Assembly (NCBI GenBank): GCA_965217935.1
Contig: OZ244581.1
Coordinates: 2,046,001-2,110,000 of the forward strand
Source: JBBROS01 sp965217935
Lineage (GTDB): Bacteria > Pseudomonadota > Alphaproteobacteria > Acetobacterales > Acetobacteraceae
Length of the DNA: 64,000 nucleotides
Direction: 5' to 3'
Positions within the stretch are counted from its first letter, which is position 1, and the number at the start of each line of letters is the position of its first letter. The translations under genes and the position numbers were made by a program. Positions 1-8,582 of this stretch are shown one piece after another. The notes beneath the pieces were generated by a model. The model was not told where the DNA came from. It worked only from the letters and a program-made list of their open reading frames with translations, and searched no databases.

Positions 1-1119
1 TACGCGGCTGGCAGGGGCGGCATCCTGGCGGTGTCGGCGGTGACGGGCATCGCGCGCAGCACGATTGGCCGAGGGCTTGCCGAGTTGGGGCATGGCAAGG
101 ACCAGATCCCCGGCCGCATCCGCCGCCCGGGCGGCGGGCGCAAGCCGAAGACCGAGACCGAACCCGGCCTGCTCGACGCACTGTCCGAGCTGGTGCAATC
201 GGCCATCCGCGGCGATCCCGAGGCAGCGCTGCTCTGGGTCAGCCGGAGCCAGCGTCATCTGGTCCGCGCCTTGGCCGAGCGCGGCTTCACTGCCGGGCAG
301 AAGCTGGTCGGGCGGCTGCTGAAGCGGCTGGGGTTCAGCCTGCAGGCCAACAGCAAGACACGCGAAGGCGCCAGCCATCCCGACCGCGACGCGCAGTTCG
401 AGCACATCAACACCCAGGTGCAGGCGTTCCAGGCGGCCAAGCAGCCGGCGATCTCGGTCGACACCAAGAAGAAGGAGGTGGTCGGCGATTTCAAGAACGC
501 CGGGCGCGAGTTGCGGCCCCGCGGTCAGCCCGAGCCGGTGCGGGTGCACGACTTCATCCTGCCTGAGCTCGGCAAGGTGGCGCCATACGGCGTCTATGAC
601 ATCGCCGCCAATGCCGGCTGGATCAATCTCGGGATCACCAGCGACACTGCAACGTTCGCTGTGGAAAGCATCCGGCGCTGGTGGCGGGAACTCGGCCAGG
701 CGCGCTATCCCGAGAGCACGCGGCTGCTGATCACGGCCGACTGCGGCGGCAGCAACGGGGCGCGGGTGCGGCTGTGGAAGACCGAGTTGCAGACGCTCGC
801 CGACCAGACCGGCCTGTCGATCACGGTGGCGCACCTGCCGCCCGGCGCCAGCAAGTGGAACCGCATCGAGCACCGACTGTTCGCATTCATCACCCAGAAC
901 TGGCGCGGCAAGCCGCTGCTGACGCATCAAGTCATCGTCCAGCTGATCGCCAGCACGACGACACGGACTGGACTCACCGTCCAATGCAGGCTCGATGAGA
1001 ACACCTACCAGAAGGGCGCCAAGGTCTCCGACGCGCAGATCGCCAGCCTCAATATCACCCCAGCCGAGTTTCATGGCGAGTGGAACTACACCATCGCTCC
1101 CCGAACCACCCGCACCTGA
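1..1119 (+). CDS. ISAzo13-family transposase, N-terminus outside window
   Basis: DDE transposase that cuts and joins the ends of its own insertion sequence. The reading frame is already open at base 1, and the codons before the first in-window start (GTG at 31) read like the Ala-Gly-Arg-Gly-Gly-Ile lead-in of the family's helix-turn-helix, so the gene begins upstream. Likely catalytic acids are the Asp in SVDTKKKEVVGDF (about residue 143 counted from 31), the Asp in TADCGGSNGAR (about 234) and the Glu in WNRIEHRLF (about 280). Stop is TGA at 1117. No frameshift is seen in the visible part, so this is one of the few undamaged transposases here. The left inverted repeat is outside the window and the right end could not be placed. 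Confidence 0.85.
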   Translation, partial: YAAGRGGILAVSAVTGIARSTIGRGLAELGHGKDQIPGRIRRPGGGRKPKTETEPGLLDALSELVQSAIRGDPEAALLWVSRSQRHLVRALAERGFTAGQKLVGRLLKRLGFSLQANSKTREGASHPDRDAQFEHINTQVQAFQAAKQPAISVDTKKKEVVGDFKNAGRELRPRGQPEPVRVHDFILPELGKVAPYGVYDIAANAGWINLGITSDTATFAVESIRRWWRELGQARYPESTRLLITADCGGSNGARVRLWKTELQTLADQTGLSITVAHLPPGASKWNRIEHRLFAFITQNWRGKPLLTHQVIVQLIASTTTRTGLTVQCRLDENTYQKGAKVSDAQIASLNITPAEFHGEWNYTIAPRTTRT

Positions 1120-1270
1120 CGCGGTTGTTTCAGCTCAGGCACTTAAATGTCAAATTACTGTGCAGACGCAGTCCCGCCTTGTAGGATCGCCAGCTCGTCA
1201 CCCGATCACGCACCCTTGGAATGCGATGGCGGCACAGCGCTATATTTGAAGGCCATGACAGGAACATGCC

Positions 1271-2529
1271 CCAGGGCTGTTCAACGCTGATCAGATTGCT
1301 TTGTAGGCGAGTGTGAGATCGAAGCTGAGTGCGCCGTTCCACATGGCTTCTGCGATGTTTGTGACGCCATTATGTCGCATGATGTTGAGAGCGGAGCTTC
1401 GGGCTCTGGCCATGACGCCTGGGTTGTGGCGGATGCGGCTTTGATCCTCGTTGCAGGACACGTCGCGGACGTAGTGGTTTCGGTTTTCGATGCTCCAGCT
1501 GCCACGAACGGCGTCGGCCCATGTGCTGGCGGACAGTCCGGTGGCCGATGATGCGTAGTAGGCCGTCTCGCCGCGTTGATCCCACAGGCCGGTGGCGGCG
1601 CAGCGCAGCCAGGTGTGCCGGGTGACGCGGACGATGGTTTTAATGAAGGGCGCCCACTCGGTTTGAGCGAGCGCGTCGCCTGCGGCAAACACCTCCACGG
1701 TGCGGCTTTCCTGCTTGCCCCGGCCATTGTCCTGCGAAACGGCGGTTTCCGCTGGCGCGGACCCGGCCGTGATGGCGGCGGCCGCAAACAGGGCAGCCTG
1801 GTTTTCCTTAAGCTGGACCAGCAGGTGATGGCCCGACGCCCGTGCGGCTGCGAAGGTTTTTTTGGGCGTGCATGGCATCCAGGGTGAACAGGCGCCCGGA
1901 CAGGCCAAGGGTTGCGATCATCTCCTGGGCAGCAGGGATTTCATTGCTTTTCTCGCCGGTCGCCAGTTGGCCGAGGATGATCTGCCCGCCGCCGGCAAAG
2001 GCGCTCAGCAAATGCGCCGCTTTGCGGTCGTTGAAGGCGTCGAAGCTGCCGCGCAGCGTTTTGCCGTCAGTGGCCACGCAGACCAGAGCGTCCGCGTTTG
2101 TGGCCACGGACGGCACGAGGTCGGCTGCGTGGGTGCGGAACACCCGTTCCAACGCGGCCCCATCCAGGCCGCCCAGGATGAACCGCAGCGTGGTGTAGGC
2201 AGGCGCTTTGCGCAGCGACAGCCCGAACGCCGCGTTCAAGCGGTCAAGATGGACATGGATGAAGGCATGCACCTGACGATACGACACCACGCCAGCCAGC
2301 ATCGCCAAAAACGTGAACAGCAGGATCGGCGCCAGCCCATACATCTTGCCTTGGCCGCGCCGGGAATCAAAAACCTGGGAAAACAGCGACAACAGCGTGC
2401 CTGGCATCGGGGCAACCCATCAGGTGATTGCCCAGCATAGATTCAGATAAGGCCGATCAGGAGAGTCCGCCTTTGCGCCATCAAAGCCTCAACCCGAATC
2501 ACAAAGACATCAGCGTTGAACAGCCCTGG
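1271..2529 (-). mobile_element. ISAs1-family insertion sequence with 21-bp terminal repeats
   Basis: The element is bounded by a perfect 21-bp inverted repeat starting CCAGGGCTGTTCAACG: 1271-1291 on the left and its reverse complement at 2509-2529 on the right. If the element is taken as 1272-2528, the flanking 10-mers GAACATGCCC and GAACATACCT agree at 8 of 10 positions, consistent with a decayed target-site duplication of the size usual for ISAs1 elements. It carries one transposase gene on the minus strand, which is frameshifted. Confidence 0.85.
1291..2407 (-). pseudogene. ISAs1-family transposase split by a frameshift at an A7 run
   Basis: The ISAs1 DDE transposase is read in two overlapping minus-strand frames. 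The 5' part (2407 down to about 1860) carries VATDGKTLRGSFD and LDAMHAQKN; the 3' part (about 1860 down to 1291) carries LLVQLKENQAALF and WSIENRNHYVRDVSCNEDQ, the usual C-terminal half. The join falls on a run of seven T on the plus strand (1857-1863, A7 on the coding strand). With six A the two halves would be one protein reading MHAQKTFAAARASG. This could be a mutation, a sequencing error, or slippage at the homopolymer; ISAs1 elements normally have a single frame, so decay is the simpler reading. Confidence 0.85.
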
Positions 2530-2775
2530 AACATACCTGCCCCACCAGAATTCAGGTTACCCGGTCATCCGCGCACCAACGTCATGCATTGCCTCCCTCA
2601 ATGTCTTTGCGTAATGTTATGCTCATCTGGAGTTTTAATAATACGCTTGGATGCCAGTGCCGCTGTATGCCTAGCGGCGAGACTTCGTGGACTCAACCCG
2701 CCACGGTCCTTGAAAGCCGCGCTTAGCGTCCCACTCCTCAAGCGCCTCGACGAGTAGGTCATGCACTTTTATTTT
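2530..2775. other. Intergenic gap between ISAs1 and IS256
   Basis: No gene is supported between the ISAs1 right end and the IS256 end at 2776. Short open frames on both strands have no start with a ribosome-binding site and no recognisable motif. Base composition is a little more AT-rich near 2610-2650 than in the surrounding elements. Confidence 0.5.
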
Positions 2776-3430
2776 GGTGCCGTCGCAACTTATGTGGAAA
2801 TTGCTCGGGCGGCGTGTCTTCAGCAGGGTGACAGTTGGTTGGGCCAGGCAGCGAGGTCAACGGGGGCAGCGGCGGCGAGCGCCTTGCCCAAGGTCTGCCG
2901 CCCGTCCACCTTGGGCATGGTGATCTGGCCTGACGCGAGCAACGCCCAGGACAGCATGGCGGCGGTCTCGGCCGAGGGCAGCACGGTCTGCGTCTTGATG
3001 CGGCGCTTGAATGCCTCGTGCAACCGTTCAATGGCGTTCGCGGTCCGCGCCGGCTTCCACTGGCTTGGGGCCAGGCGGAGGAAGGCAAACAGCTGATCGC
3101 CGGCCTCCTCCAGGCTGGCGGCTACCGCCGGGCAGGGCCGCCGCCTGCGAGAGGCAAGGCGTTCCGCTTGGCCTGCGCCTGCGTCGCGGTCTCGGCGTAG
3201 ATCATATCCGTGTCGTCGGCCGAAACCTCCTCGTGCAGCGCCTCGGGCGCATGGGCCAGCAGGTTCCTGTGCTTGTGGACCGGGCAGCGCTGGGCCGGCG
3301 CATCGGGCCACAGCGCCGCCAGCGCCCGCTCCAGCCCGGCCCCGCCGCCGGTGACCAGGAACTCCGGCGCGCGCAGGCCGCGGGCGATCAGGCCGTCGAG
3401 GATGCCGCGCCAGGCCGCCTCGCTTTCGCC

Positions 3431-3480
3431 CCCTCCGCAGCTGTTCCACTCGCTTCGCGAGCGGAACCTTGGGCTGCTCC
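3431..3480 (+). repeat. 50-bp hairpin element, copy 1 (inside IS256 transposase)
   Basis: A 50-bp insertion interrupts the IS256 transposase. It aligns without gaps to 23589-23638 (38 of 50 identical). Core structure: TTCC, A, CTCGC, loop TTC, GCGAG, C, GGAA, then CCTTGGGC, with CTCCGC near each end. In copy 2 the inner stem is GCCGC/GCGGC, so the stem differs but pairing is kept. Removing the 50 bp restores the expected transposase reading. Confidence 0.7.
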
Positions 3481-3508
3481 GCCCATGCCCTTCACCGCCA
3501 GGAGCACA

Positions 3509-3544
3509 CCGGGACCCCATCGCGCCAGCGCGATGGGGTCCCGG
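3509..3544. repeat. Perfect 36-bp palindromic hairpin inside IS256 transposase
   Basis: A 16-bp perfect stem, CCGGGACCCCATCGCG paired with CGCGATGGGGTCCCGG, around a 4-base CCAG centre. It corresponds to an insertion of about 30 bp that adds ten codons in frame (PIALARWGPG) to the transposase. It lies 28 bp from the 50-bp hairpin element. No second copy was seen in this window. Confidence 0.65.
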
Positions 3545-4308
3545 TTCTGCCCGTCCCGGCGCACGCCGAGCGCCACCAGCAACGAGAAACTCGCTGCCTT
3601 GCGGTCCAGCCGAACTCATATGACCGTGCCGTCCAAAATCAGGCGCACGATGTCCTCCCCGGCCAAGTCGCGCCCGTTCCAGGCGTCCCGGTCCGCCCTC
3701 GCCTTGCGCCACGTGCGGCTGACGACAGCCTTGCCCGCCGCACCCCTGAACAGAGGGCCGTCGGCGCGCGCTTGACCCGGCGCGCGTTGGCGCCGGCAAG
3801 GCAGGCGCCCGCGATCAGCGCCTCGACTTGGCGGGTCATCCGGGCGCAGCGGGGCAGCGGCGCGCTGCGCCGCTCCTGCGTGCCCCCGCCCTCGACCGCC
3901 ATCCGCGCCCGAGGCGCGCTGATCGCCGCCGGACCGAAGCGGCCCAGCAGTTGGCGCTCGCGCGCCCCGTGCCGAGAGCCCTTGGCAGGCTCCGCATCCC
4001 GCTCAGGGCGCCCGCGTCCCAGCGCGGCTTCCATCTCCTGCCCGATCAGCGCCTCGATGAACCCGCGCCCCCGATCCCGGATGCCTGCCTCGATCGGGTC
4101 AAACCAGGCCTCGCCCGCAAACAGCGCCGCGCCGTCCGCTCGCGTCTTCGTGCCATTCTCTTCCATGGCGTGGTCTGCGCCGGCGCGTGAACGCCGGAAA
4201 TGGCTCGTCGAACACGCCAGAGACTACGCCGCCAACCTGTTTCAACCACATTCGTGACGGCACCGCATTGCGTAATGGGCTGGAGACTCATGGTCGTAGA
4301 GGCAAGTC

Positions 4309-5679
4309 GTGGGCTCTTCACCAGGCCCGCTCGGGAGCGAAGCACGGCTTGACGCCTATGCCGAGGCGCTGAGCCGCTCTCTGGGTCACGCTGACCGGGT
4401 CACGCTAACCGGGTCACGCCGTTTCGGTCCTACTGCACGGGCCTGCTGCTGTCCGGCGCCCGCAAGAGCGTCGAACCGATGGCAGCCCGTGTCGAGCCCG
4501 GGCGCGTGCACGCCGCCCATCAATCGCTGCACCGCTTCGTGGCCAAGGCCCACTGGTCGGGCGAGGCGCTCCTGGCCGCCGTTCGCGCGCAGGCGCTGCC
4601 GATCCTTGCGCAGCCAGGCCCGATCCGCGGCTGGATAATCGGCGACGCCGCCATCCCGAAGAAAGCCATCCACTCGGTCGGCGTCGCCCGGCAACACTGC
4701 GGCCAACTTGGCAAGCAGGACAATTGCCAGGTCGCCGTCACTCTCTCGCTGGCCAGCGGCAACGCCAGCCTTCCGGTCGCCCATCGCCTCTACCTTCCCC
4801 AGCCCTGGCCCCAGCCCTGGCCCCAGCCCTGGGCGAACGACCCGGGCCGGCGTGCCCGCGCCGGCATACCGGACGACATCACCTTCCAGACCAAGCCGCA
4901 GATCGCGCTTGCCCAGATCAGGGCTGCGATGGCCGCCGGCGTCCTCTCCCCCGCCCCGGTGCTCGCCGATGCCGGATACGGCGTCGACACCGCGTTCCGC
5001 GACGGCATCACCGAGCTTGGCCTGGCCTACGTTGTCGGCATCCACTCCCATGCCAGCCTGTGGCCGCCGGACGCCGAGCCGCTGCCGCCCAAGCCCTGGA
5101 GCGGGCGGGGACGACCGCCGTCCCTGGTCCGGCGGCAAGCCGGGCATGCCCCCATGCCAACCAAGGAGCTTGCCGCCAGCCTGCCCAAGCGCGCCTGGCG
5201 CCGGGTGACCTGGCGCGAGGGCAGCAACACGAGCCTGTCCGGGCGGTTCGCCGCCGTGCGGGTCCGCCCCGCCCATCGCGACTGCAAGCGTCCGGCCGCA
5301 CGGCCCGAGGAGCGGCTGCTGGTCGAATGGCCGACCGGTAAGCCGGGGCCGACGAAATACTGGCTCGCCACCCTGCCGGCCGACATCAGCCTGCGTGCCA
5401 TGGCCGGTCAAACCAAGCGGCGCTGGCTGGATCGAGCGCGACCATCAGGACCTCAAGCAGGAGCTTGGCCTCGGCCATTACGAAGGGCGCGGATGGCGCG
5501 GCTTCCGCCACCACGCGACGCTGTGCATCGCAGCTTATGGATTCCTCGTCGCCGAACCGGACGCTTTTCCCCTCAGAAGCGTTCTGGCCGCCATCCCTCA
5601 AAGCATCTGCCCTACCCCGAAATCACAGACCCCGCGGCGCTCCCAATCCGGACTGAGCGACACGTCGGACGCTCCATGA
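4309..5679 (+). pseudogene. IS701-family transposase, frameshifted
   Basis: Compared with the intact 435-residue homologue at 37974-39281, the start matches (MGSSPGPLGSEARLDAYAEA), then the frame shifts near 4420-4450. The middle is read in a second frame from about 4479 to 5430 (GWIIGDAAIPKKAIHSVGVA, ADAGYGVDTAFRDGIT, WREGSNTSLSGRFAAVRVRP). The C-terminal part (ERDHQDLKQELGLGHYEGRG, HHATLCIAAYGFLVAE) follows in a third frame after about 5433. Inside it, PQPW occurs three times where the intact copy has it once, from a 12-bp triplication. Non-functional. Confidence 0.88.
4797..4832 (+). repeat. Three tandem copies of a 12-bp unit
   Basis: CCCCAGCCCTGG is repeated exactly three times, encoding PQPWPQPWPQPW in the IS701 pseudogene. 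The intact IS701 copy has the unit once, so this is a local slippage expansion. Confidence 0.9.
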
Positions 5680-5832
5680 CCACCTTACGAACGACCATCG
5701 CGCGCGCACGCGCCAGAGCCCTGCCAAGATGTCCCTGCTGCCAGAAATCATTCAGACTTGTAACATAGTAAGATTAGACGATTGAGGGTTTTTGCTTCGT
5801 CCGGCTGCCCGTCCATCAGGCGCCGGGCCGCG

Positions 5833-6684
5833 TTACTCCGCGCCCGGCTGATCGGGGCGCCACGCAACGAGCCGGTTTTCGGCGAGGGTCAGCAGCCCTT
5901 CCGCGGCGAGCGCCACGACGGCGATAACGATCATGGCGGCGAACACGCCGTCGGCGTCGAAGCTGCCTTGGGCGGTGGCGATCAACAGGCCCGTGCCGTG
6001 CCGGGCGCCGAGGAACTCGCCGACGATGGCGCCGATGAGGGCGAAGCCGAAGCTGACGTGCAGGCTGGCCATGATCCAGGACAGGGCGGAGGGGATGACG
6101 ACGTAGCGGGTGACCTGCCAGTGGGAGGCGCCGAGGATGCGGGCGTTGGCGATGATGTTGCGGTCGGCCTCGCGCACGCCCTGGAAGGCGTTGCCGAACA
6201 CGACGAAGAACACCATGACGACGCCCAGCGCCACCTTGGACCAGATGCCGAGGCCCAGGGCCACGATGAAGATGGAGCCGAGCACGACGCGGGGGATGGA
6301 GTTGCCGACCTTGATGTAGATGGAGAAGACGTCGGCGAGCAGCGCGTTGCGCCCGAGGGCGATGCCGCAGACGATGCCGAGGACGGCGCCGATCAGGAAG
6401 CCGAGGGTTGCTTCGTACATCGTGGTCCAGACTTGGAACCAGAGCGGGCCGATGCTGGTGCCCTCAATGAACCAGGTCCAGAGGCGGACGGCGATGCCGG
6501 AGGGCTGGCCGTAGAAGAAGGGGTCGATGACGCCGAGGCGCGTGCCGCCTTCCCAGAATGCGAGGACGACGACGACGAGGATGCGGAGCGCAGTGACGAG
6601 GTTGCGCCGGCGGCGCTGGCGGATGGCGAGCGGAAGGACGCGCTCCGGGGCGCGGCCGGTCTCGATGGCGGCGGTGTCGCTCAT
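5833..6684 (-). CDS. ABC transporter permease, SsuC/TauC-type
   Basis: Inner-membrane permease of a type I ABC importer of the nitrate/sulfonate/thiamine-precursor class. The 283-residue length is normal. After a basic cytoplasmic N-terminus (RQRRRRNL) a first membrane segment (LRILVVVVLAFWEG) leads to about five more. The ATPase-coupling EAA-type loop is seen as ARILGASHWQVTRYVVIPSA around residues 180-200. The start codon overlaps the upstream ATPase gene stop by four bases (ATGA), so it is translated in the operon binding protein, ATPase, permease. The substrate cannot be told from sequence; this subclass imports sulfonates, pyrimidine-like compounds and bicarbonate among others. The operon's binding protein gene has an in-frame stop, so the system may be inactive. 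Confidence 0.88.
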   Translation of the reverse strand: MSDTAAIETGRAPERVLPLAIRQRRRRNLVTALRILVVVVLAFWEGGTRLGVIDPFFYGQPSGIAVRLWTWFIEGTSIGPLWFQVWTTMYEATLGFLIGAVLGIVCGIALGRNALLADVFSIYIKVGNSIPRVVLGSIFIVALGLGIWSKVALGVVMVFFVVFGNAFQGVREADRNIIANARILGASHWQVTRYVVIPSALSWIMASLHVSFGFALIGAIVGEFLGARHGTGLLIATAQGSFDADGVFAAMIVIAVVALAAEGLLTLAENRLVAWRPDQPGAE

Positions 6685-7460
6685 GCGGCGCGGGCGCGCA
6701 TGACTTCCTCGCGCAGGTCGTCGGAGAGCTGGCGGGCGATGGCGATGAAGCGCGGGTCGTAGCGGAGTTCGGCGATGTCGCGTGGCCGGGGCAGGTCGAT
6801 GGCGTAGATCGACTTCACCTGGGCCGGGCGGGCGGTGAGGAGGGCGACGCGGTCGGCGAGCAGGATGGCTTCATCGAGGTCGTGGGTGACGAACAGGACG
6901 GCGGCCTGGTTCTGCGCCCACAGGTCGAGCAGCTCCTGCTGCATGAGCTCGCGGGTCTGGACGTCGAGCGCGCTGAAGGGTTCGTCCATCAGCAGGATCT
7001 CGGGGCCGTTGATGAAGGTCTGGGCCAGGGCCGCGCGCTTGCGCATGCCGCCAGAGAGCTGGTGCGGGTAGTTGCGCCGGAAGGCTGCGAGGCCGACGCG
7101 GGCGATCCAATCCTGCGCGCGGGCGTCGGCGTCAGGCGTGCGGCGGAATTGCGGGCCGGCGATGACGTTGCCGTGGACGGTGCGCCAAGGCAGCAGGGCG
7201 TCCTGCTGGAACACGAAGCCGACCCGGCGGTCGGTGCCGGCGACGCGCTGGCCGAAGAGCTGGACCCGGCCCGCCTGCGGCTCGGCCAGCCCGGCGACGA
7301 GGCCGAGGGTGGTGCTCTTGCCGCAGCCGGTGGGGCCGACGATGGCGCAGAACTCGCCGGGGGCGATGTCGAGGCCGAAATCTTCGAGGGCCGACATCAT
7401 CGAGCCATCGGGGCGCGGGAACCGCCTGGCGACGCCCTGGAGCGAGACGGCCGCGGTCAT
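6681..7460 (-). CDS. ABC transporter ATP-binding protein, SsuB/TauB-type
   Basis: Cytoplasmic ATPase that powers the permease encoded just downstream. The 259-residue length is usual. Walker A is GPTGCGKSTT (about residues 40-50), the Q-loop lies in GFVFQQDALLPWRTV, the ABC signature is LSGGMRKRAALA, Walker B is EILLMDEPFSALD, and the H-switch is LFVTHDLDEA. The start at 7460 (MTAAVSLQGVARRF) is chosen over a longer upstream frame because its ATG overlaps the TGA that ends the binding-protein reading frame (ATGA), the same coupling as at its own 3' end with the permease. All key residues are intact. Confidence 0.9.
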   Translation of the reverse strand: MTAAVSLQGVARRFPRPDGSMMSALEDFGLDIAPGEFCAIVGPTGCGKSTTLGLVAGLAEPQAGRVQLFGQRVAGTDRRVGFVFQQDALLPWRTVHGNVIAGPQFRRTPDADARAQDWIARVGLAAFRRNYPHQLSGGMRKRAALAQTFINGPEILLMDEPFSALDVQTRELMQQELLDLWAQNQAAVLFVTHDLDEAILLADRVALLTARPAQVKSIYAIDLPRPRDIAELRYDPRFIAIARQLSDDLREEVMRARAA

Positions 7461-8452
7461 TGCTTGAGCGCGGCGTCGACGAACTGAGTGGCGTAGGTAC
7501 GGGAGAGGTCGATCTTCTTGTTCTTGACCTGGAGCTTGAAGGTGGCGAGGACGTCGAGAACGGTTTGCGGGCCGCCTTCGGGCATACGGCCGTCCGGAGT
7601 CCACATCTGCTTGCCGGCTTCGAGCGCCTTGACGTAGGAGGTCTTGTCGCCGGCGTAGTAGTCCTTGGGGAGCTGGTCCGCGATCTATTCGGCGGAGTGG
7701 CTGGCGATGTACTGCATGGTGCGGACGAAGGCGTGGGCGAGCTTGCCAGCCACTTCAGGATGGGCCTTGACGTAGGGCTCGGCCATGTAGAGGCAGGCGG
7801 CGGGGTAGAGGCCGCCGACCGCGTCCTTGGCGCCCTTCTCGGTGCGCATGTCGACGAGGACGCGGGCGAAGCCGGTGCTGAGCGTGCGGGAGACGGTGGG
7901 CTCGGTAGTCATGCCGGCCTGAATGTGGCCCTGCTGCATGGCGGCGATGAAGGTTGTGCCGGCGCCGACGCCGATGGTGGCGACGTCGCCGGGCTTGAGG
8001 CCGGCGCGGGCGGCCATGTAGAGGGTGAGGAAGTTGGTGGACGAGCCGAGGCCGGTGACGCCGAGGCTCTTGCCCTTTAGGCCCGCGAAGCCTGTGATGC
8101 TGTCGGGGAGATGGGCAGAGATCAGCTCGACCTCGCCGGGCAGGCGGGCGAATTGCACCACGCTTTCGGTATATTTGCCTTTGCTCTGCAGGTCGATGGT
8201 GTGGTCGTAGAAGCCGACGACGCCCTGGACTTCGCCCGCGACCATCGCATCGGCGCCTTCGATGCCGGCAGGCTCGTTGAGAAGCTCGACGTCGAGGCCC
8301 TCGTCCTTGAAGTAGCCGAGTTTCTGGGTGAGCATGGCGGGAAGGTAAATCTGCTTCTCGAGGCCGCCGACCATGATGCTGATGGTGTCGGCGGCAAATG
8401 CCGGCGCGGCGAGAGTGACGGCGAAGGCCGTCGCGAGCAGGACGCGTTTCAT
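7457..8452 (-). pseudogene. ABC substrate-binding protein (NMT1/SsuA-like) with in-frame TAG
   Basis: Periplasmic binding protein of the importer encoded by the next two genes. It starts with a clear signal peptide (MKRVLLATAFAVTLAAPAFA) and an NMT1/SsuA-like body (YFKDEGLDVELLNEPAG, GLKGKSLGVTGLGSSTNFLT). After residue 255 there is an amber codon at 7685-7687, but the same frame then continues for 75 more sensible codons (QLPKDYYAGDKTSYVKALEA onward) and ends at a TGA that overlaps the ATPase start as ATGA. That overlap and the intact downstream reading argue that the natural protein is about 331 residues and the TAG is a recent point mutation or a sequencing error. The truncated form would lack the end of its second lobe. 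Confidence 0.85.
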
Positions 8453-8477
8453 GGACCTATTTCCTCTGCTCTCACTG

Positions 8478-8493
8478 AGTGAATGCTTTCACT
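8478..8493. promoter_or_regulatory. Inverted repeat upstream of the ABC importer operon
   Basis: AGTGAATGCTTTCACT, two 6-bp arms around TGCT, lies 26 bp upstream of the binding-protein start. Its size and place suit a repressor or activator operator. There is no regulator gene beside it, so the protein that would bind is unknown. Confidence 0.35.
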
Positions 8494-8582
8494 TAGCATC
8501 GCACCTGTCGGCAACGAATTCAACGATAGGCGTCCCGGTGCAGACCTTTGCCGGCGCGACGTCTTGCGAACCGGGGCGCTCG

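Larger units (their letters stand above)
2820..4166 (-). pseudogene. IS256-family transposase, multiply frameshifted
   Basis: Reading from 4166, the N-terminal part (WFDPIEAGIRDRGRGF, LIGQEMEAALGRGRPERD) is in one frame to about 3760. The central part with GLERALAALWPDAPAQRC and HKHRNLLAHAPEALHEEV is in another frame around 3150-3440. The C-terminal part with SQWKPARTANAIERLHEAFK, the usual IS256 signature, is in a third frame and ends at 2820. Besides simple frameshifts, the gene carries a 50-bp hairpin insertion that shifts the frame between GMGG and ESEAAW, and a 30-bp palindromic insertion that adds ten codons in frame between RRDGQNRD and VLLAVK. It cannot make a working transposase. Confidence 0.85.
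2776..4264 (-). mobile_element. IS256-family (mutator-type) insertion sequence, copy 1
   Basis: The ends are imperfect inverted repeats. The left begins GGTGCCGTCGCAACTTATGT at 2776, and the right ends with the reverse complement of GGTGCCGTCACGAATGTGGT at 4264. The 1489-bp span is typical of IS256 elements. Its right end abuts the IS701 remnant and replaces that element's left terminal repeat, so IS256 probably inserted there or recombined later. The single transposase gene is on the minus strand and broken. Two small hairpin insertions lie inside it (3431-3480 and about 3508-3544). Confidence 0.75.
4265..5768 (+). mobile_element. IS701-family remnant, left terminal repeat lost
   Basis: Homologous along its length to the intact IS701 element at 37852-39355, but in the opposite orientation. 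The right end is still recognisable near 5755-5770 (reverse complement reads TTACTATGTTACA against TACTGTGTCATAAA in the intact copy). On the left the outermost ~30 bp are missing because IS256 abuts at 4264. Its transposase is frameshifted at least twice. Confidence 0.75.

Noticed and set aside
4046..4345. Minus-strand open frame with Arg-rich product
   Set aside because: Overlaps the IS256 end and the IS701 start, with no family resemblance; a GC-driven shadow.
5782..6762. 326-residue plus-strand frame rich in Asp, Glu and Gly
   Set aside because: It is the antisense of the ABC permease, whose membrane segments reverse into acidic-looking residues.
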